A stretch of DNA of 17,959 bases, taken from the NCBI GenBank assembly GCA_025526915.1, contig JAHLKH010000351.1, positions 1 to 17,959 on the forward strand, in the 5' to 3' direction. Below are positions 1 through 7,527 of this stretch, piece after piece (within the stretch, counting starts at the first letter, position 1; every line of letters starts with the position of its first letter). The DNA comes from Entophlyctis helioformis. Its lineage: Eukaryota; Chytridiomycota; Chytridiomycetes; Chytridiales; Chytriomycetaceae. The position numbers and the translations under genes are program-made. The notes beneath the pieces were generated by a model. The model did no database searches and was not told the DNA's origin. It worked only from the letters and a program-made list of their open reading frames with translations.

Positions 1-519
1 CGTGCACGGCCACGTGGGTTGGGGTGCGCAAATTTGCGCCTGATAGGAAACAGGCCACATGCGCGGCCGTGCCAACCATTGTCCCTCGGTGTGCTCCTGC
101 GTGCTCCAGCGTGCGCGAGGAGGCTGCCTGTCTGCCTGTCGGTCTGCCTGTCTGTCTGCCTGGCTGTCTGCCTAGTCGGCTGGCTGGCCGGTCGCTTCAA
201 GCAGGCAGGCAGAGATGCGCGGCTGTGCAGTCTGTCGCGTGCGTGCTTCAAGCTTGGAGAAGCGCTCCCGAAAGCGCTTTTGCTTGGCTGCTTCGACTGT
301 GCTTGCGCTGGTGGATGGCCGCCGTGTTGATCAAGCATCCGTCCCCCAAGCCAATAATCACATTTTCGCCTCAGCGTGGCTCTGCCCTTGCCCCCTTTCA
401 CCGCTCGGCCGAGGCCGTCACTGGCACGCCGCTCCGAGAATAGCCCTTCACGAAAAGATCCGTTCGCAGCACAGGTGTCATACTCCACAACTCGGGCAAG
501 GCTGCTTGCGAAGCAGCAG
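1..519. other. Non-coding left edge, no gene recognised
   Basis: No convincing coding region is visible. The open frames here are overlapping, rich in Cys, Arg and Ser, and resemble no family I recognise. The only clear structure is the CTGCCTGT microsatellite annotated separately. The reverse-transcriptase fossil begins just to the right. A gene fragment continuing from outside the window cannot be excluded. Confidence 0.5.
123..176. repeat. CTGCCTGT-type microsatellite
   Basis: An imperfect array of CTGC and CTGT tetranucleotides (consensus CTGCCTGT) is directly visible, followed at 201-210 by the opposite-strand sense of the same motif (CAGGCAGGCAG). It opens several reading frames with Cys-Leu-Pro-Val periodicity, which are by-products of the repeat. 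It is probably neutral. Confidence 0.85.
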
Positions 520-524
520 TCCCA

Positions 525-628
525 CAGATGCCATGGCCGTTGGCCACAGCTGGGATGCTGATCTCGGGGATGTCATCAATGCTGTCGTCGAGGAACAGGT
601 TGGGCAAGAGGTCAGCCAACGGCCATCC
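525..628 (-). mobile_element. Reverse-transcriptase fossil, LINE-like (left copy)
   Basis: Read on the minus strand, this stretch encodes a peptide starting GWPLADLLPNLFLDDS, followed by IDDIPEIS, IPAVANGHGIC. In non-LTR retrotransposon reverse transcriptases the segment between the GDP-L-SP-LLFNLF motif and the FADD catalytic box has this pattern. The FADD box itself is missing here. A related segment at 7016-7230 on the same strand shares DNA similarity (for example around the GCCATG...GGCCAC...GCTGGGAT blocks) and does carry FADD. Nothing else of the element (endonuclease, terminal repeats, poly-A) is visible. The fossil abuts the left boundary of the duplicated ankyrin block. The call rests on short motif resemblance, so an unrelated origin is possible. 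Confidence 0.5.
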
Positions 629-633
629 TGGAC

Positions 634-2250
634 TGGACACTTGCCGCCAATGCCTGTGCCGCTGCACAGCAAGCGAGCGAGCGAGCGAGCAGATGACGCA
701 GTCGCTTCGAGTGGATCTTGTGCTCACAACCACAAAGCGAGCAAGTGGCTGTGACGATGACGACGGAGCGACGGACGGCAGACAACGCAGTAGCAGCAGC
801 AGCAGCAGCAGCCAGCGACGAGAATGTGCGCCGTCTGCAGGGCACAGACGAGCAGCCGGCTGTGGTCGAGCAGGTCGTTGGAGCGAGTGGCAGCCACGCC
901 GTCGAGCCAGGACAGCCAGGACAGCCAGAGCAGCCAGCAGCAACGACTGCGCTGCCAGGTGTGCCTCGCTATGTGGTGCCGCCAGCCACCGGCGACCTTG
1001 CGTACGGCAGCAGCCACTGGGACGGCAAGCCCGCCGAGATCCACGCCATGATCCTCAAGCACGCCGGCCCGCTCACTCGCTCCTGTGCGGCCTGCTCGGC
1101 GACACGGACACACTCGACGAAGAAACCAAGCGAGCAGTGTGGATTGATGCGTTCAAGATGGACTGGCAGGGCGATCTGGCTCTGCTGCCGGACGTGAGCT
1201 GACGGCCGACAACGGACTGCTCCTCGCACACTCTCGCTCCATGTACCGCCGCCTGTGCAAGCGCTTTCCGCAGCACACCGATGCCAAGTATGCGATAGAC
1301 GACGCAAGCGACAACACCTACGACAGATCGTTCATTGTCACTCCTTGTGACAGCAGCCGGCTGCTTCTCATTCCCATGCGGCACGGCTGGTTCGATCTGG
1401 TCGACTTCAAGTATCCGATCACACTCGCTCGTATGGCCGTCCGCTATGGATGCCTGGACCTGCTCAAGCATCTCGATGACAAGTACAAGACGCTCCAAGA
1501 CTGGATGGCGAAACACGATCCGGCAAGCGAATACTGGCATGAAGCCGTTGATCAAGCAGCGGGCAACGGACATCTGGACGTTGTGCAGTACTTGTTTGAT
1601 CTCGGTGTGACGGGATGCACGACAAAGGCAATGGACTTGGCGGCCGAAAACGGCCATCTTCATGTCGTCGTCTGGCTCCACGAAAACAGGACAGAAGGAT
1701 GCACAAAGCAGGCGATGGACAACGCGTTAGTCAACGGCCACATGCAAGTCGTTGTCTGGCTCCACGAGAACAGAACGGAGGGGTGCACAGAGCAGGCGAT
1801 GATCAGTGCTGCAAAACAGGGCCGTCTTGATATCGTCAAGTGGCTCGTCGAGACTCGCGGCGAAAAGTGTACATCCAGCGCACTGGATACCGCCATCGGC
1901 TGGGGACGCCTGGACGTCGTCAAGTACATGCACTCGCAAGGCGGCCGTGCATCAAGCGTTGTCGTTGAGACTGAACCAACCTATGGCAATATCGAGATGT
2001 TGCAGCATCTGATGGATTGCGGATACACAGTTGAACTCAGAGCACTCGAGTGTGCCAAGAATGCCGCCACCGCCGATATCCTCCTTGGCAGCCTCACGCT
2101 GGACCGGGCACAGACGCTGCTCGCTGAGGCGAAGCAAGGATATCCCTACATTGTCACCGTCGATAGACTCGAAGCGACCATCAAGAAACTGCAAAAGCTG
2201 CGTAAGCGATGAATGGACAGCCAAGGGTCGCTGTTGGAATGAATACGTGA
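634..2250 (+). repeat. Duplicated ankyrin block, left arm
   Basis: This arm aligns with 5211-6958 in direct orientation. Similarity starts at the CTGGACACTTGC block, runs through the non-coding leader (GCTGCACAGCAAGCGAGCG and CACAAAGCGAGCAAG), the whole ankyrin gene, and about 40 bp of 3' flank (ATGGACAGCC, then GTTGGAATGAA). The arms differ by many substitutions, single-base indels and one 84-bp ankyrin unit, so the duplication is old. Boundaries are read by eye and are approximate. Confidence 0.8.
757..2212 (+). pseudogene. Ankyrin-repeat gene copy 1, frame-broken
   Basis: This is the broken twin of the gene at 5345-6907. Translation begins at the ATG at 757 (peptide MTTERRTADN), passes a poly-Ala run coded by an AGC microsatellite (about 791-812), and stays parallel to copy 2 up to HAGPLT. 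One base is missing there relative to copy 2 (about 1075-1088), a second is missing at about 1195 (after LALLPD, followed by a stop at 1200), and a third difference at about 2195 changes the last residues to KLRKR. The longest intact part, from the ATG at 1241, is 323 residues with six 28-residue ankyrin units carrying motifs such as GHLHVV, WLHENRTEGC and KWLVETRG. Copy 2 has seven units. Role: probably a protein-interaction scaffold; partners unknown. It may be a pseudogene, an assembly-damaged gene, or a gene with a new intron at 1194-1273 (see findings). Confidence 0.75.
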
Positions 2251-2597
2251 CGGCATGACTTTTATAGCATGTTTGTCTGCCGTGTGTCGATCCCTCAGCG
2301 GTGCCAGCACACTCCACGACATGGGCAAGGCTGCATGCGACTGTGTGGCAATGCCTGCATCGCCTGCAAACAGCTGGCCGCAGATGCCCAGCCCTCTGTA
2401 CCCAGACCATCAACAGCCAGCCAGCATCCGTCAGCATCCGACAGCCACGCGCCAATCGCAACTCCGCCTCCGTCACGGCGGACGAGCGAGCGGGCGGGCG
2501 GCACTCGCCCCTCTGGCCAGCGCCAGCGTCCCACCGAGCAGCGTCGTCGTCCAAAGCTTCCCCCGGCAGCCAACACACCACCGATCGGGGCCTGGAC
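2213..2597. other. Intergenic: 3' flank of ankyrin copy 1 and 7TM-A leader
   Basis: The first 40 bp are duplicated downstream of ankyrin copy 2. The rest contains an AT-rich spot (TTTTATAG near 2256) and a GC-box-like run (GGGCGGGCGG near 2492), both plausible promoter pieces for the membrane protein starting at 2598. Frames open through this interval but have no ATG in the 7TM-A frame before 2598, so it is treated as leader. Confidence 0.45.
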
Positions 2598-3641
2598 ATG
2601 TCGTTCGCCGCAACACTCTCGACGGTCTCGTCCATCTTCTCGGCCATTGTCGTGTACGGCACGGGCACGGCGCTGTCCAACGCATCTGCGCCGGCGTCGG
2701 CCGTCTCGTCGCCGCAGGCCGCCTGCGTGGCCATCGCAACGGCCGCCTTTCTCGTGCAGCGGGTGCTGTTCATGTCGCTGGCCGAGGGCGTGCCCGACGT
2801 CAACTGCACCGTCATCAACGCCACCTCCTACTCGTGCCTGCTGTTCATGCGCTGCACCATCCTCGCCGGCCTCTGGCTGCGTGCGTCGGCCGTCACCCGG
2901 ACCCTCGCGTCCAGCCTGGCCGTCGCCGTCACGGTCGCCGCCGTCGGCCTCGGCGGCGCCAGCCTGGTGATCCTGGTGTTCCAGGCGGTGCGCTCGCCGC
3001 TGGTGCCGGGCACATGCCTGCAGGTGCTCGACCAGCGGCTGACCACCACCACCAACATGCTGTTTGTCGTGGCGCTGTCGGCCCTCACGGCCGTCATGTC
3101 CATTCCCATCTTCCGTGCACTCGCCAATGCGGATGCTGCTCTCGCCTACTCCGCCGCGACCACCGCTGCTGCTGCTGCTCAGCCACCATTCTCGTCGCAG
3201 ATCCCTGGCAGCGTGGCTCTCGCATCGTCATCGCCGCTGGTCGTCGGCCCGTCGCAGTTGCACCAAAAGGCACGCACGCTGTCGATGCACGTCCGCCTCA
3301 TCCCCCTCCTCCTCTGCGTCTGTCTGGCCGCCATCTCGGCCGCCTCGTCGTCGGTCCAGACGCCGCTGCTCTTCCTGACCACGCTCGTCTTTTCCGACTT
3401 TTGCCAGCTGTGGATCCTGCTGTTTCCGCTGGTTGTGCTTGCCGCTGGCCATGACGTCCAGCCGACTGCTGCTGCTGCTGCTGCTGCTGCCAAGTACCCG
3501 TACCCCCATATGGCCTCGTACGGCGGCCACGGCGGACATGCGATCGTGGTCGCACCGCCCATGACCCACGCCAACGGTCTTGCTCCTGTTCCAGTGGCTC
3601 ACGGCAGCCAGACGGAGCACACGTCACCGCGCATGTGGTGA
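2598..3641 (+). CDS. Seven-helix membrane protein 7TM-A (GPCR-like)
   Basis: This encodes 347 residues, starting at the first in-frame ATG (peptide MSFAATLSTV). Seven hydrophobic segments can be read at about 7-27, 40-60, 74-95, 105-130, 152-174, 232-252 and 258-283. A long loop (175-231) lies between helices 5 and 6, and the 64-residue tail holds a poly-Ala run coded by a GCT microsatellite (3467-3490) and a Gly/His patch. N-glycosylation sequons occur at N28, N69 and N74. C70 lies just before helix 3 and C140 in the loop before helix 5, the positions joined by the canonical disulfide in class A GPCRs. Both are kept in the paralogue at 10785-12044, as are QRVLFM and the DQ(R/K)LT motif before helix 5. 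No DRY or NPxxY motif is seen. Role: inferred membrane receptor or sensor. I do not recognise a named family; a transporter or structural membrane protein is possible. It sits between the two ankyrin copies. Confidence 0.85.
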   Translation: MSFAATLSTVSSIFSAIVVYGTGTALSNASAPASAVSSPQAACVAIATAAFLVQRVLFMSLAEGVPDVNCTVINATSYSCLLFMRCTILAGLWLRASAVTRTLASSLAVAVTVAAVGLGGASLVILVFQAVRSPLVPGTCLQVLDQRLTTTTNMLFVVALSALTAVMSIPIFRALANADAALAYSAATTAAAAAQPPFSSQIPGSVALASSSPLVVGPSQLHQKARTLSMHVRLIPLLLCVCLAAISAASSSVQTPLLFLTTLVFSDFCQLWILLFPLVVLAAGHDVQPTAAAAAAAAKYPYPHMASYGGHGGHAIVVAPPMTHANGLAPVPVAHGSQTEHTSPRMW

Positions 3642-4273
3642 TGCCCTGTATATCTTATGTTGATCGCCCCTGTGTCCTCCAATGAACATGATCGTCTTGA
3701 AGCAAGTGCGTCCTGCTACTGGCCAGTCGTTGCTGGCCAGACTTGCCCTCCTTCTGTCCGTTCGGGCAGCTGTACCGTGGACGGGCATCACGAGAGCATG
3801 TGGCGTAACACAAGACTGCTGGGCCACGACGGCATGAACTGAGCAGCAGACCAATGGACGGATCTGGGATAGAGAGCAGGCAAGTCGGTGAGCAGGCTGG
3901 TGCTTCGGGCAGAGGTGCACGGCATCGGCATCGGTATCGGCATACTTGGACGGCATGTTCGGCGCCATGTCGTCTTTGGACCCCTCTGAGTGTCGCGAGC
4001 CAGCTGAAAGACGTGCCAGCCACCACACTCGAGCGGTCACAAGCTGAACAAGCACAGACGAGGACCCCTAAAACGCTGGAAAAGCTACAGAGTCTTTCAG
4101 CCACCACACTCGAGCGGGTTCAAGCTGAACAAGCACAGACAAGGACCCCTAAAAGCCGGCAAAGCTACAGAGTCTTTCAGCCACCACCATGTTGAGCGGG
4201 CAAGCGTTCAGATCCCCCGATCGGCTGTAAAAGCAGCGGCCTGCGCCTCCTCGGGTCAGGACCATCGTCAACC
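3642..4273. other. Intergenic region with hairpin and repeats
   Basis: No supported gene. The palindrome CTGGCCAG occurs twice (3719-3726 and 3733-3740) around a six-base loop and could form an 8-bp hairpin 78 bp past the 7TM-A stop; a role in transcript 3' ends is speculative. A GGCATC hexamer repeat lies at 3921-3943, and an 81-bp tandem repeat at 4017-4203. A frame opening at 3854 (113 codons) contains that repeat but resembles nothing. Confidence 0.5.
4017..4203. repeat. 81-bp tandem repeat, about 2.3 units
   Basis: Units begin at 4017, 4098 and 4178, each opening with CAGCCACCAC and containing AAGCTGAACAAGCACAGAC and GAGTCTTTCAG. The first spacing is 81 bp and the second 80 bp, with the third unit truncated. 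The first two units are in frame on the plus strand (27-residue peptide containing ATTLER and QAEQAQTRTPK). The array ends about 70 bp before the ATG of the secreted protein at 4274, so it lies in that gene's promoter or leader. Coding or regulatory use is unproven. Confidence 0.9.
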
Positions 4274-4810
4274 ATGCTCGCTTTCGCTCTACTCCTCGTC
4301 TCCGCCGGTCTCGCAGGTGCAAACAGCGGCTCTCTCCACACAGGCTCGGCGAACACCGCCAGCGTACCGCTAGTTCGACGTGACCCGTCCATCAGCCCCA
4401 GCGTCAACCCGTGCTCTCCGTACGTTGCCAACCTCTCCTCGCCGGACGTCATCGCCATGTCGCAGACAAAGTACAAGCTCAAGTCGACCAACGAAACAGC
4501 TCTCTCGCTCGACATGGAGCTTGTCCAGTTCCGCAACACCACCGACCTCGACTGCACTGCAAAGTCCCTTGCGAGCGTCATTTTGAGCGAGTGCCCTGTG
4601 CTCCAGTGGATTGATAAGAAGCCTGTCGTCCGTATGACTGGCAACGGCACCTGCTGCGACACGGTGACTAAGCCGTACATGTGTCCATTCAACGCCACGA
4701 TCAAGTTTGGAAATCTGATCGCGTCGTCCTCGCCACCTGTTGCGTCGTCCCTGTCGCTCGTGTCGCTTGTGTCGCTCCTTGGCACTGCTGTCATGCTTCT
4801 CCTCGCTTGA
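4274..4810 (+). CDS. Small secreted, probably GPI-anchored protein
   Basis: This encodes 178 residues. The start MLAFALLLVSAGLAGA is a typical signal peptide with likely cleavage after A16 (AGA|NS). The C-terminus (about 158-178, hydrophobic Leu/Val/Ser ending MLLLA) follows a Ser/Pro-rich stretch (SSSPP near 151-155) and directly abuts the stop, the layout of a GPI-attachment signal. Between these lie a dibasic RR at 35-36 (possible Kex2-type site), six cysteines (C47, C94, C107, C127, C128, C137), enough for three disulfides, and five N-glycosylation sequons (N53, N73, N88, N124, N140). It is therefore predicted to sit on the outer cell surface. No enzyme motif is seen and I do not recognise the family. 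Retention of the hydrophobic tail as a membrane helix is the alternative. No intron is needed. It lies between the 81-bp repeat array and ankyrin copy 2. Confidence 0.85.
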   Translation: MLAFALLLVSAGLAGANSGSLHTGSANTASVPLVRRDPSISPSVNPCSPYVANLSSPDVIAMSQTKYKLKSTNETALSLDMELVQFRNTTDLDCTAKSLASVILSECPVLQWIDKKPVVRMTGNGTCCDTVTKPYMCPFNATIKFGNLIASSSPPVASSLSLVSLVSLLGTAVMLLLA

Positions 4811-5344
4811 TGTGCACTCGTGTCTCTTTGCTCCAGCGTGTCTCTCGCCGCTCCCCACCACCACCATCATCACTTTACTTGTTTGCCTTGCCTTGCCTTG
4901 TCACTGCTTGTTGTTGTGTGTGTGCACAAATGTCTGGCTGGTTGCCCATCTCCAAGGACAGAGCCACTGCCCTGTGCGCAGACAGCCACAACGTCCTGCC
5001 GTGACTCGAATGAACCATGTACCACTAGCCCAAGTAGTCTTGCCACACCTGGCTCGGTCTTGACGGCCCGTGGCTGCCCATTCACCCCTGTTCTGCTGGA
5101 GGCTTGCGTTGCATCCACACGATGCGGCACATCTCGAGTCGTCAGTGTCGCACTTGCTGGCCGACTGGAGTGTGAGAGCCAAGCCGTATGCCTTGAGACG
5201 TGGCTCGTCTGGACACTTGCTGCCAGTGCCGCTGCACAGCAAGCGAGCGAGCAGACCAGCAGAGCCAAGAGTGCTGCAGGTGGACGCGGTCGCTTCAAGT
5301 GGATCTTGTCCGGACAACCACAAAGCGAGCAAGCGGCTGTGACG
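4811..5344. other. Intergenic: leader of ankyrin copy 2
   Basis: This holds a short TTGCC repeat (about 4884-4900), then anonymous sequence, and from 5211 the duplicated leader shared with copy 1. The frame of ankyrin copy 2 stays open upstream to 4820, but the copy 1 equivalent has a stop at 694 in that frame. The differences just upstream of the ATG change amino acids freely, so the upstream open frame is judged fortuitous. Confidence 0.5.
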
Positions 5345-6958
5345 ATGACGACAACGCAGACGGCAGACCACGCAGACGCAACGGCAGCAGCAAGCGACGA
5401 GCATCTGCACGATACGCAGAGCCAGCTGCAGAGCACAGCAGAGCAGTTGGTCGCCCTTGGCCGCACCGACGTTGTGCTGGCTGTGGTCGAGCAGGTCGTT
5501 GGAGCTAGCGGCAGCCAGGCCGTCGAGCCAGGGTTACCAGGACAGCCAGCAGCAACGACTGCTCAGCCAGGTGTGCCTCGCTATGTGGTGCCGCCAGCCA
5601 CCGGCGACCTTGCGTTCGGACGCAGCCACTGGGACGGCAAGCCCGCCGAGATCCACGCCATGATCCTCAAGCACGCTGGTCCACTCACCCTCTTCGTCAA
5701 CGGCCTGCTCGGCGAGGCCGACACACTCGACAAAGCGACCAAGCGAGCAGTGTGGATCGATGCGTTCAAGATGGACTGGCAAGGCGATCTGGCGCTGCTG
5801 CCTGATGCTTGGCTGACAGCCTACGATGGGCTGCTCCTCGCACACTCTCGCTCAATGTACGATCGTCTCTGCAAGCGCTTTCCGCAGAACACCAATGTCA
5901 ATTATTGGACAGCCTCGCTCAACAACTACAATGACTACGATGGACCGTTCCACGACGGTCACTTTGACAGCACCCGGCTGATGTTCATTCTCATGCGGCA
6001 CGGCTGGTTCGATCTGGTCGACTTTTCGAAACCGATCACACTCGCTCGCATTGCCATCCACTGGGGGTTCCTCGATCTGCTCAAGTATCTCGACGACAAG
6101 TACAAGACGCTCCAACGCTGGATGGCAAAGCACGATCCGACAAGCGAGTTCTGGCACGGAGCAGTGGATGTAGCTGCGCAAAACGGGCATCTCGACGTAG
6201 TGCAGTACTTGTTTGAGAGGGGCGTGACGGGATGCACGACGGCAGCAATGGACGGAGCGGCCGGCAACGGCCACCTTCATGTCGTCAAGTGGCTCCATGA
6301 GAACAGGACGGAAGGATGCACGACCGATGCGATGGATCAGGCGGCCTGGAGTGGGCATCTCCATGCCATCGTCTGGCTTCACGAAAACACGACGGCAGGA
6401 TGCACGACTGATGCGATGGATCACGCGGCTACGTTTGGCAAAATGCATGTTGCCAAGTGGCTCCACGAGAATCGAACGGAAGGATGCACGGAGAAGGCGA
6501 TGTTTGAAGCTGCGTGCCGTGGCCGCCTTGGCATGGTGCAGTGGCTCGTCGAGACACGCGGTGAGGAGTGCACGTCTGCCGCACTCGATGCTGCCGCCAA
6601 CATGGGTTGCTTGGACGTTGTCAAGTACATGCACTCCAAGGGCGGCTGCGCATCAAACAATGCCGTTTTTCGTGCAGTCATAAGGTGCAATGCTGTGATG
6701 GTCCAGTACTTGATCGATTGCGGATACCCGGTTGAACTCGGAGCTCTCGACTATGCCAGCGTAGCCCAAATCGTTGATATCCTCCTTGACAGCCTCACGC
6801 TGGACCGCGCACAGGCGCTGCTTGCCGAAGCGAACCAAGGAAATCCCAACGGCGCCACCATCGTGAGACTCGAAGCGACCATCAGGAAGCTGCAGAGTGC
6901 CGCGTAAGCAATGAATGGACAGCCGAGACTCGCTCTTTGACGTTGGAATGAAGACGTC
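5211..6958 (+). repeat. Duplicated ankyrin block, right arm
   Basis: Direct-orientation partner of 634-2250. The two gene starts are 4588 bp apart, with the 7TM-A and secreted-protein genes between them, neither of which is duplicated in this interval. The arms share leader, gene and about 40 bp of 3' flank. Confidence 0.8.
5345..6907 (+). CDS. Ankyrin-repeat protein, intact copy 2
   Basis: This encodes 520 residues from the ATG at 5345 (MTTTQTADHA). That start was chosen because copy 1 has the matching ATG at 757 and an upstream stop in this frame. Residues 1-90 are Ala/Gln/Pro-rich and probably disordered. Residues about 91-270 form a conserved region of unknown fold (SHWDGKPAEIHAMILKH, AVWIDAFKMDWQGDLALLP, MRHGWFDLVDF). 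Residues 273-468 are seven ankyrin units of exactly 28 residues, shorter than the usual 33, with the pattern AMDxAAxxGHLxVVxWLHENRTEGCT; the last two are degenerate. A helical tail (SLTLDRAQALLAEANQGN) follows. Cysteine recurs at the same site in most units. Such arrays are scaffold domains for protein binding; the partner is unknown. Proteins of this style are abundant in chytrids, oomycetes, amoebae and giant viruses, so phylogeny would be needed to judge any transfer. No targeting signal is seen, so it is probably cytosolic or nuclear. Confidence 0.88.
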   Translation: MTTTQTADHADATAAASDEHLHDTQSQLQSTAEQLVALGRTDVVLAVVEQVVGASGSQAVEPGLPGQPAATTAQPGVPRYVVPPATGDLAFGRSHWDGKPAEIHAMILKHAGPLTLFVNGLLGEADTLDKATKRAVWIDAFKMDWQGDLALLPDAWLTAYDGLLLAHSRSMYDRLCKRFPQNTNVNYWTASLNNYNDYDGPFHDGHFDSTRLMFILMRHGWFDLVDFSKPITLARIAIHWGFLDLLKYLDDKYKTLQRWMAKHDPTSEFWHGAVDVAAQNGHLDVVQYLFERGVTGCTTAAMDGAAGNGHLHVVKWLHENRTEGCTTDAMDQAAWSGHLHAIVWLHENTTAGCTTDAMDHAATFGKMHVAKWLHENRTEGCTEKAMFEAACRGRLGMVQWLVETRGEECTSAALDAAANMGCLDVVKYMHSKGGCASNNAVFRAVIRCNAVMVQYLIDCGYPVELGALDYASVAQIVDILLDSLTLDRAQALLAEANQGNPNGATIVRLEATIRKLQSAA

Positions 6959-7015
6959 TCCGAGTCGATCCCTATGCTGTGTCAGAATGCACCACTGCCT
7001 AGGTAATGCCACATG

Positions 7016-7230
7016 TGACTCTGCGAGAATGGTCACATCGTCTGCAAACATCAGTGCACGAATGCCATGATCGTCGGCCACGGCTGGGATGGCTGATCTC
7101 CGAGATACTCTTGAGGTTGTCATTGAGGAGCTTGTTGGCCGGGTCACCGTCGGGCGGCGTGGCGGCGCGGGAATACATCAACGAGCGCATAGACGTGGGC
7201 ATGGCCAAAAAGAGGCAGCTGTCCAGACGG
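7016..7230 (-). mobile_element. Reverse-transcriptase fossil with FADD box (right copy)
   Basis: On the minus strand, 7090-7016 encodes IPAVADDHGIRALMFADDV followed by TILAES. This is the FADD (YxDD-class) catalytic-site motif of non-LTR retrotransposon reverse transcriptases. Just upstream, in a different frame (about 7148-7092), GDP and LLNDNLKSISEIS match the preceding reverse-transcriptase segment, so a frame break lies near 7091. Only some 70 residues remain. Sequence after the FADD segment runs directly into the antisense of the ankyrin 3' flank, so the element is truncated. It is related to the fossil at 525-628, which keeps the preceding LLPNLFLDD segment but lacks FADD. It cannot be active. 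Confidence 0.65.
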
Positions 7231-7247
7231 GCAAAAAGAAAGTAGGG

Positions 7248-7252
7248 AAAAA
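7248..7252 (-). terminator. RNA polymerase III T-run
   Basis: A five-T run on the minus strand begins 3 bases after the tRNA discriminator base, the expected place for a Pol III terminator. Confidence 0.8.
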
Positions 7253-7255
7253 GAG

Positions 7256-7328
7256 TGGAGGACCTGGGCATTGATCCCAGTGCCTCTCGCATGCTAAGCG
7301 AGCGCTCTACCATTTGAGCTAGACCCCC
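7256..7328 (-). tRNA. tRNA-Ala (AGC)
   Basis: The minus strand folds into a 73-nt cloverleaf without an intron. The acceptor stem is GGGGGTC paired with GTCCTCC, with discriminator A. The D arm is GCTC/GAGC. The anticodon stem is CTCGC/GCGAG with loop TTAGCAT, giving anticodon AGC. The variable loop is AGGCA, and the T arm is CTGGG/CCCAG with loop ATCAATG. The G3-T70 wobble pair, the major alanine identity element, is present and fixes the identity independently of the anticodon. Oddities are a T6-T67 mismatch in the acceptor stem and A in place of T at the start of the T loop, which also weakens the internal B box. No CCA is encoded, as expected in eukaryotes. Confidence 0.92.
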
Positions 7329-7527
7329 TTCTTGTTCGTTTTTCGCCCAGAAACAATATGTAGATTAAATGAAAGTCAACTGTAAATGACAGACTGAACC
7401 CTGCTACCCGGGCGGATACTCAACATGCCCGTCTTGCTCTGGTCAACAGAAAAAACGAAAAGATGCTCAGTCTCCATCAATGATTCATTTGCAGCAGTTG
7501 AGTAGCCCAAGTTGGGCAAGACGCGGC

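Larger units (their letters stand above)
6908..7255. other. Gene-free gap between ankyrin copy 2 and tRNA-Ala
   Basis: The first 50 bp are duplicated 3' flank of the ankyrin block. The remainder holds the right reverse-transcriptase fossil and then the tRNA terminator. No intact gene is present. Confidence 0.6.

Noticed and set aside
123..210. CRISPR-like array at the left edge
   Set aside because: The repeats are continuous tetranucleotides without spacers, and the genome is eukaryotic.
398..943. 181-codon minus-strand frame as a complete gene
   Set aside because: Most of it is the antisense of the ankyrin leader and an AGC microsatellite (poly-Leu). Only the 525-628 part has meaning, as a reverse-transcriptase fossil.
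2255..3454. 399-codon plus-strand frame overlapping 7TM-A
   Set aside because: It is a shifted frame of the 7TM-A gene, rich in Arg, His and Pro, with no paralogue, whereas the 7TM-A frame has a clear paralogue at 10785-12044.
4820..5344. 175-residue N-terminal extension of ankyrin copy 2, with a His run
   Set aside because: Copy 1 has a stop in the equivalent frame at 694, and similarity upstream of the shared ATG does not preserve amino acids. The start at 5345 is better.
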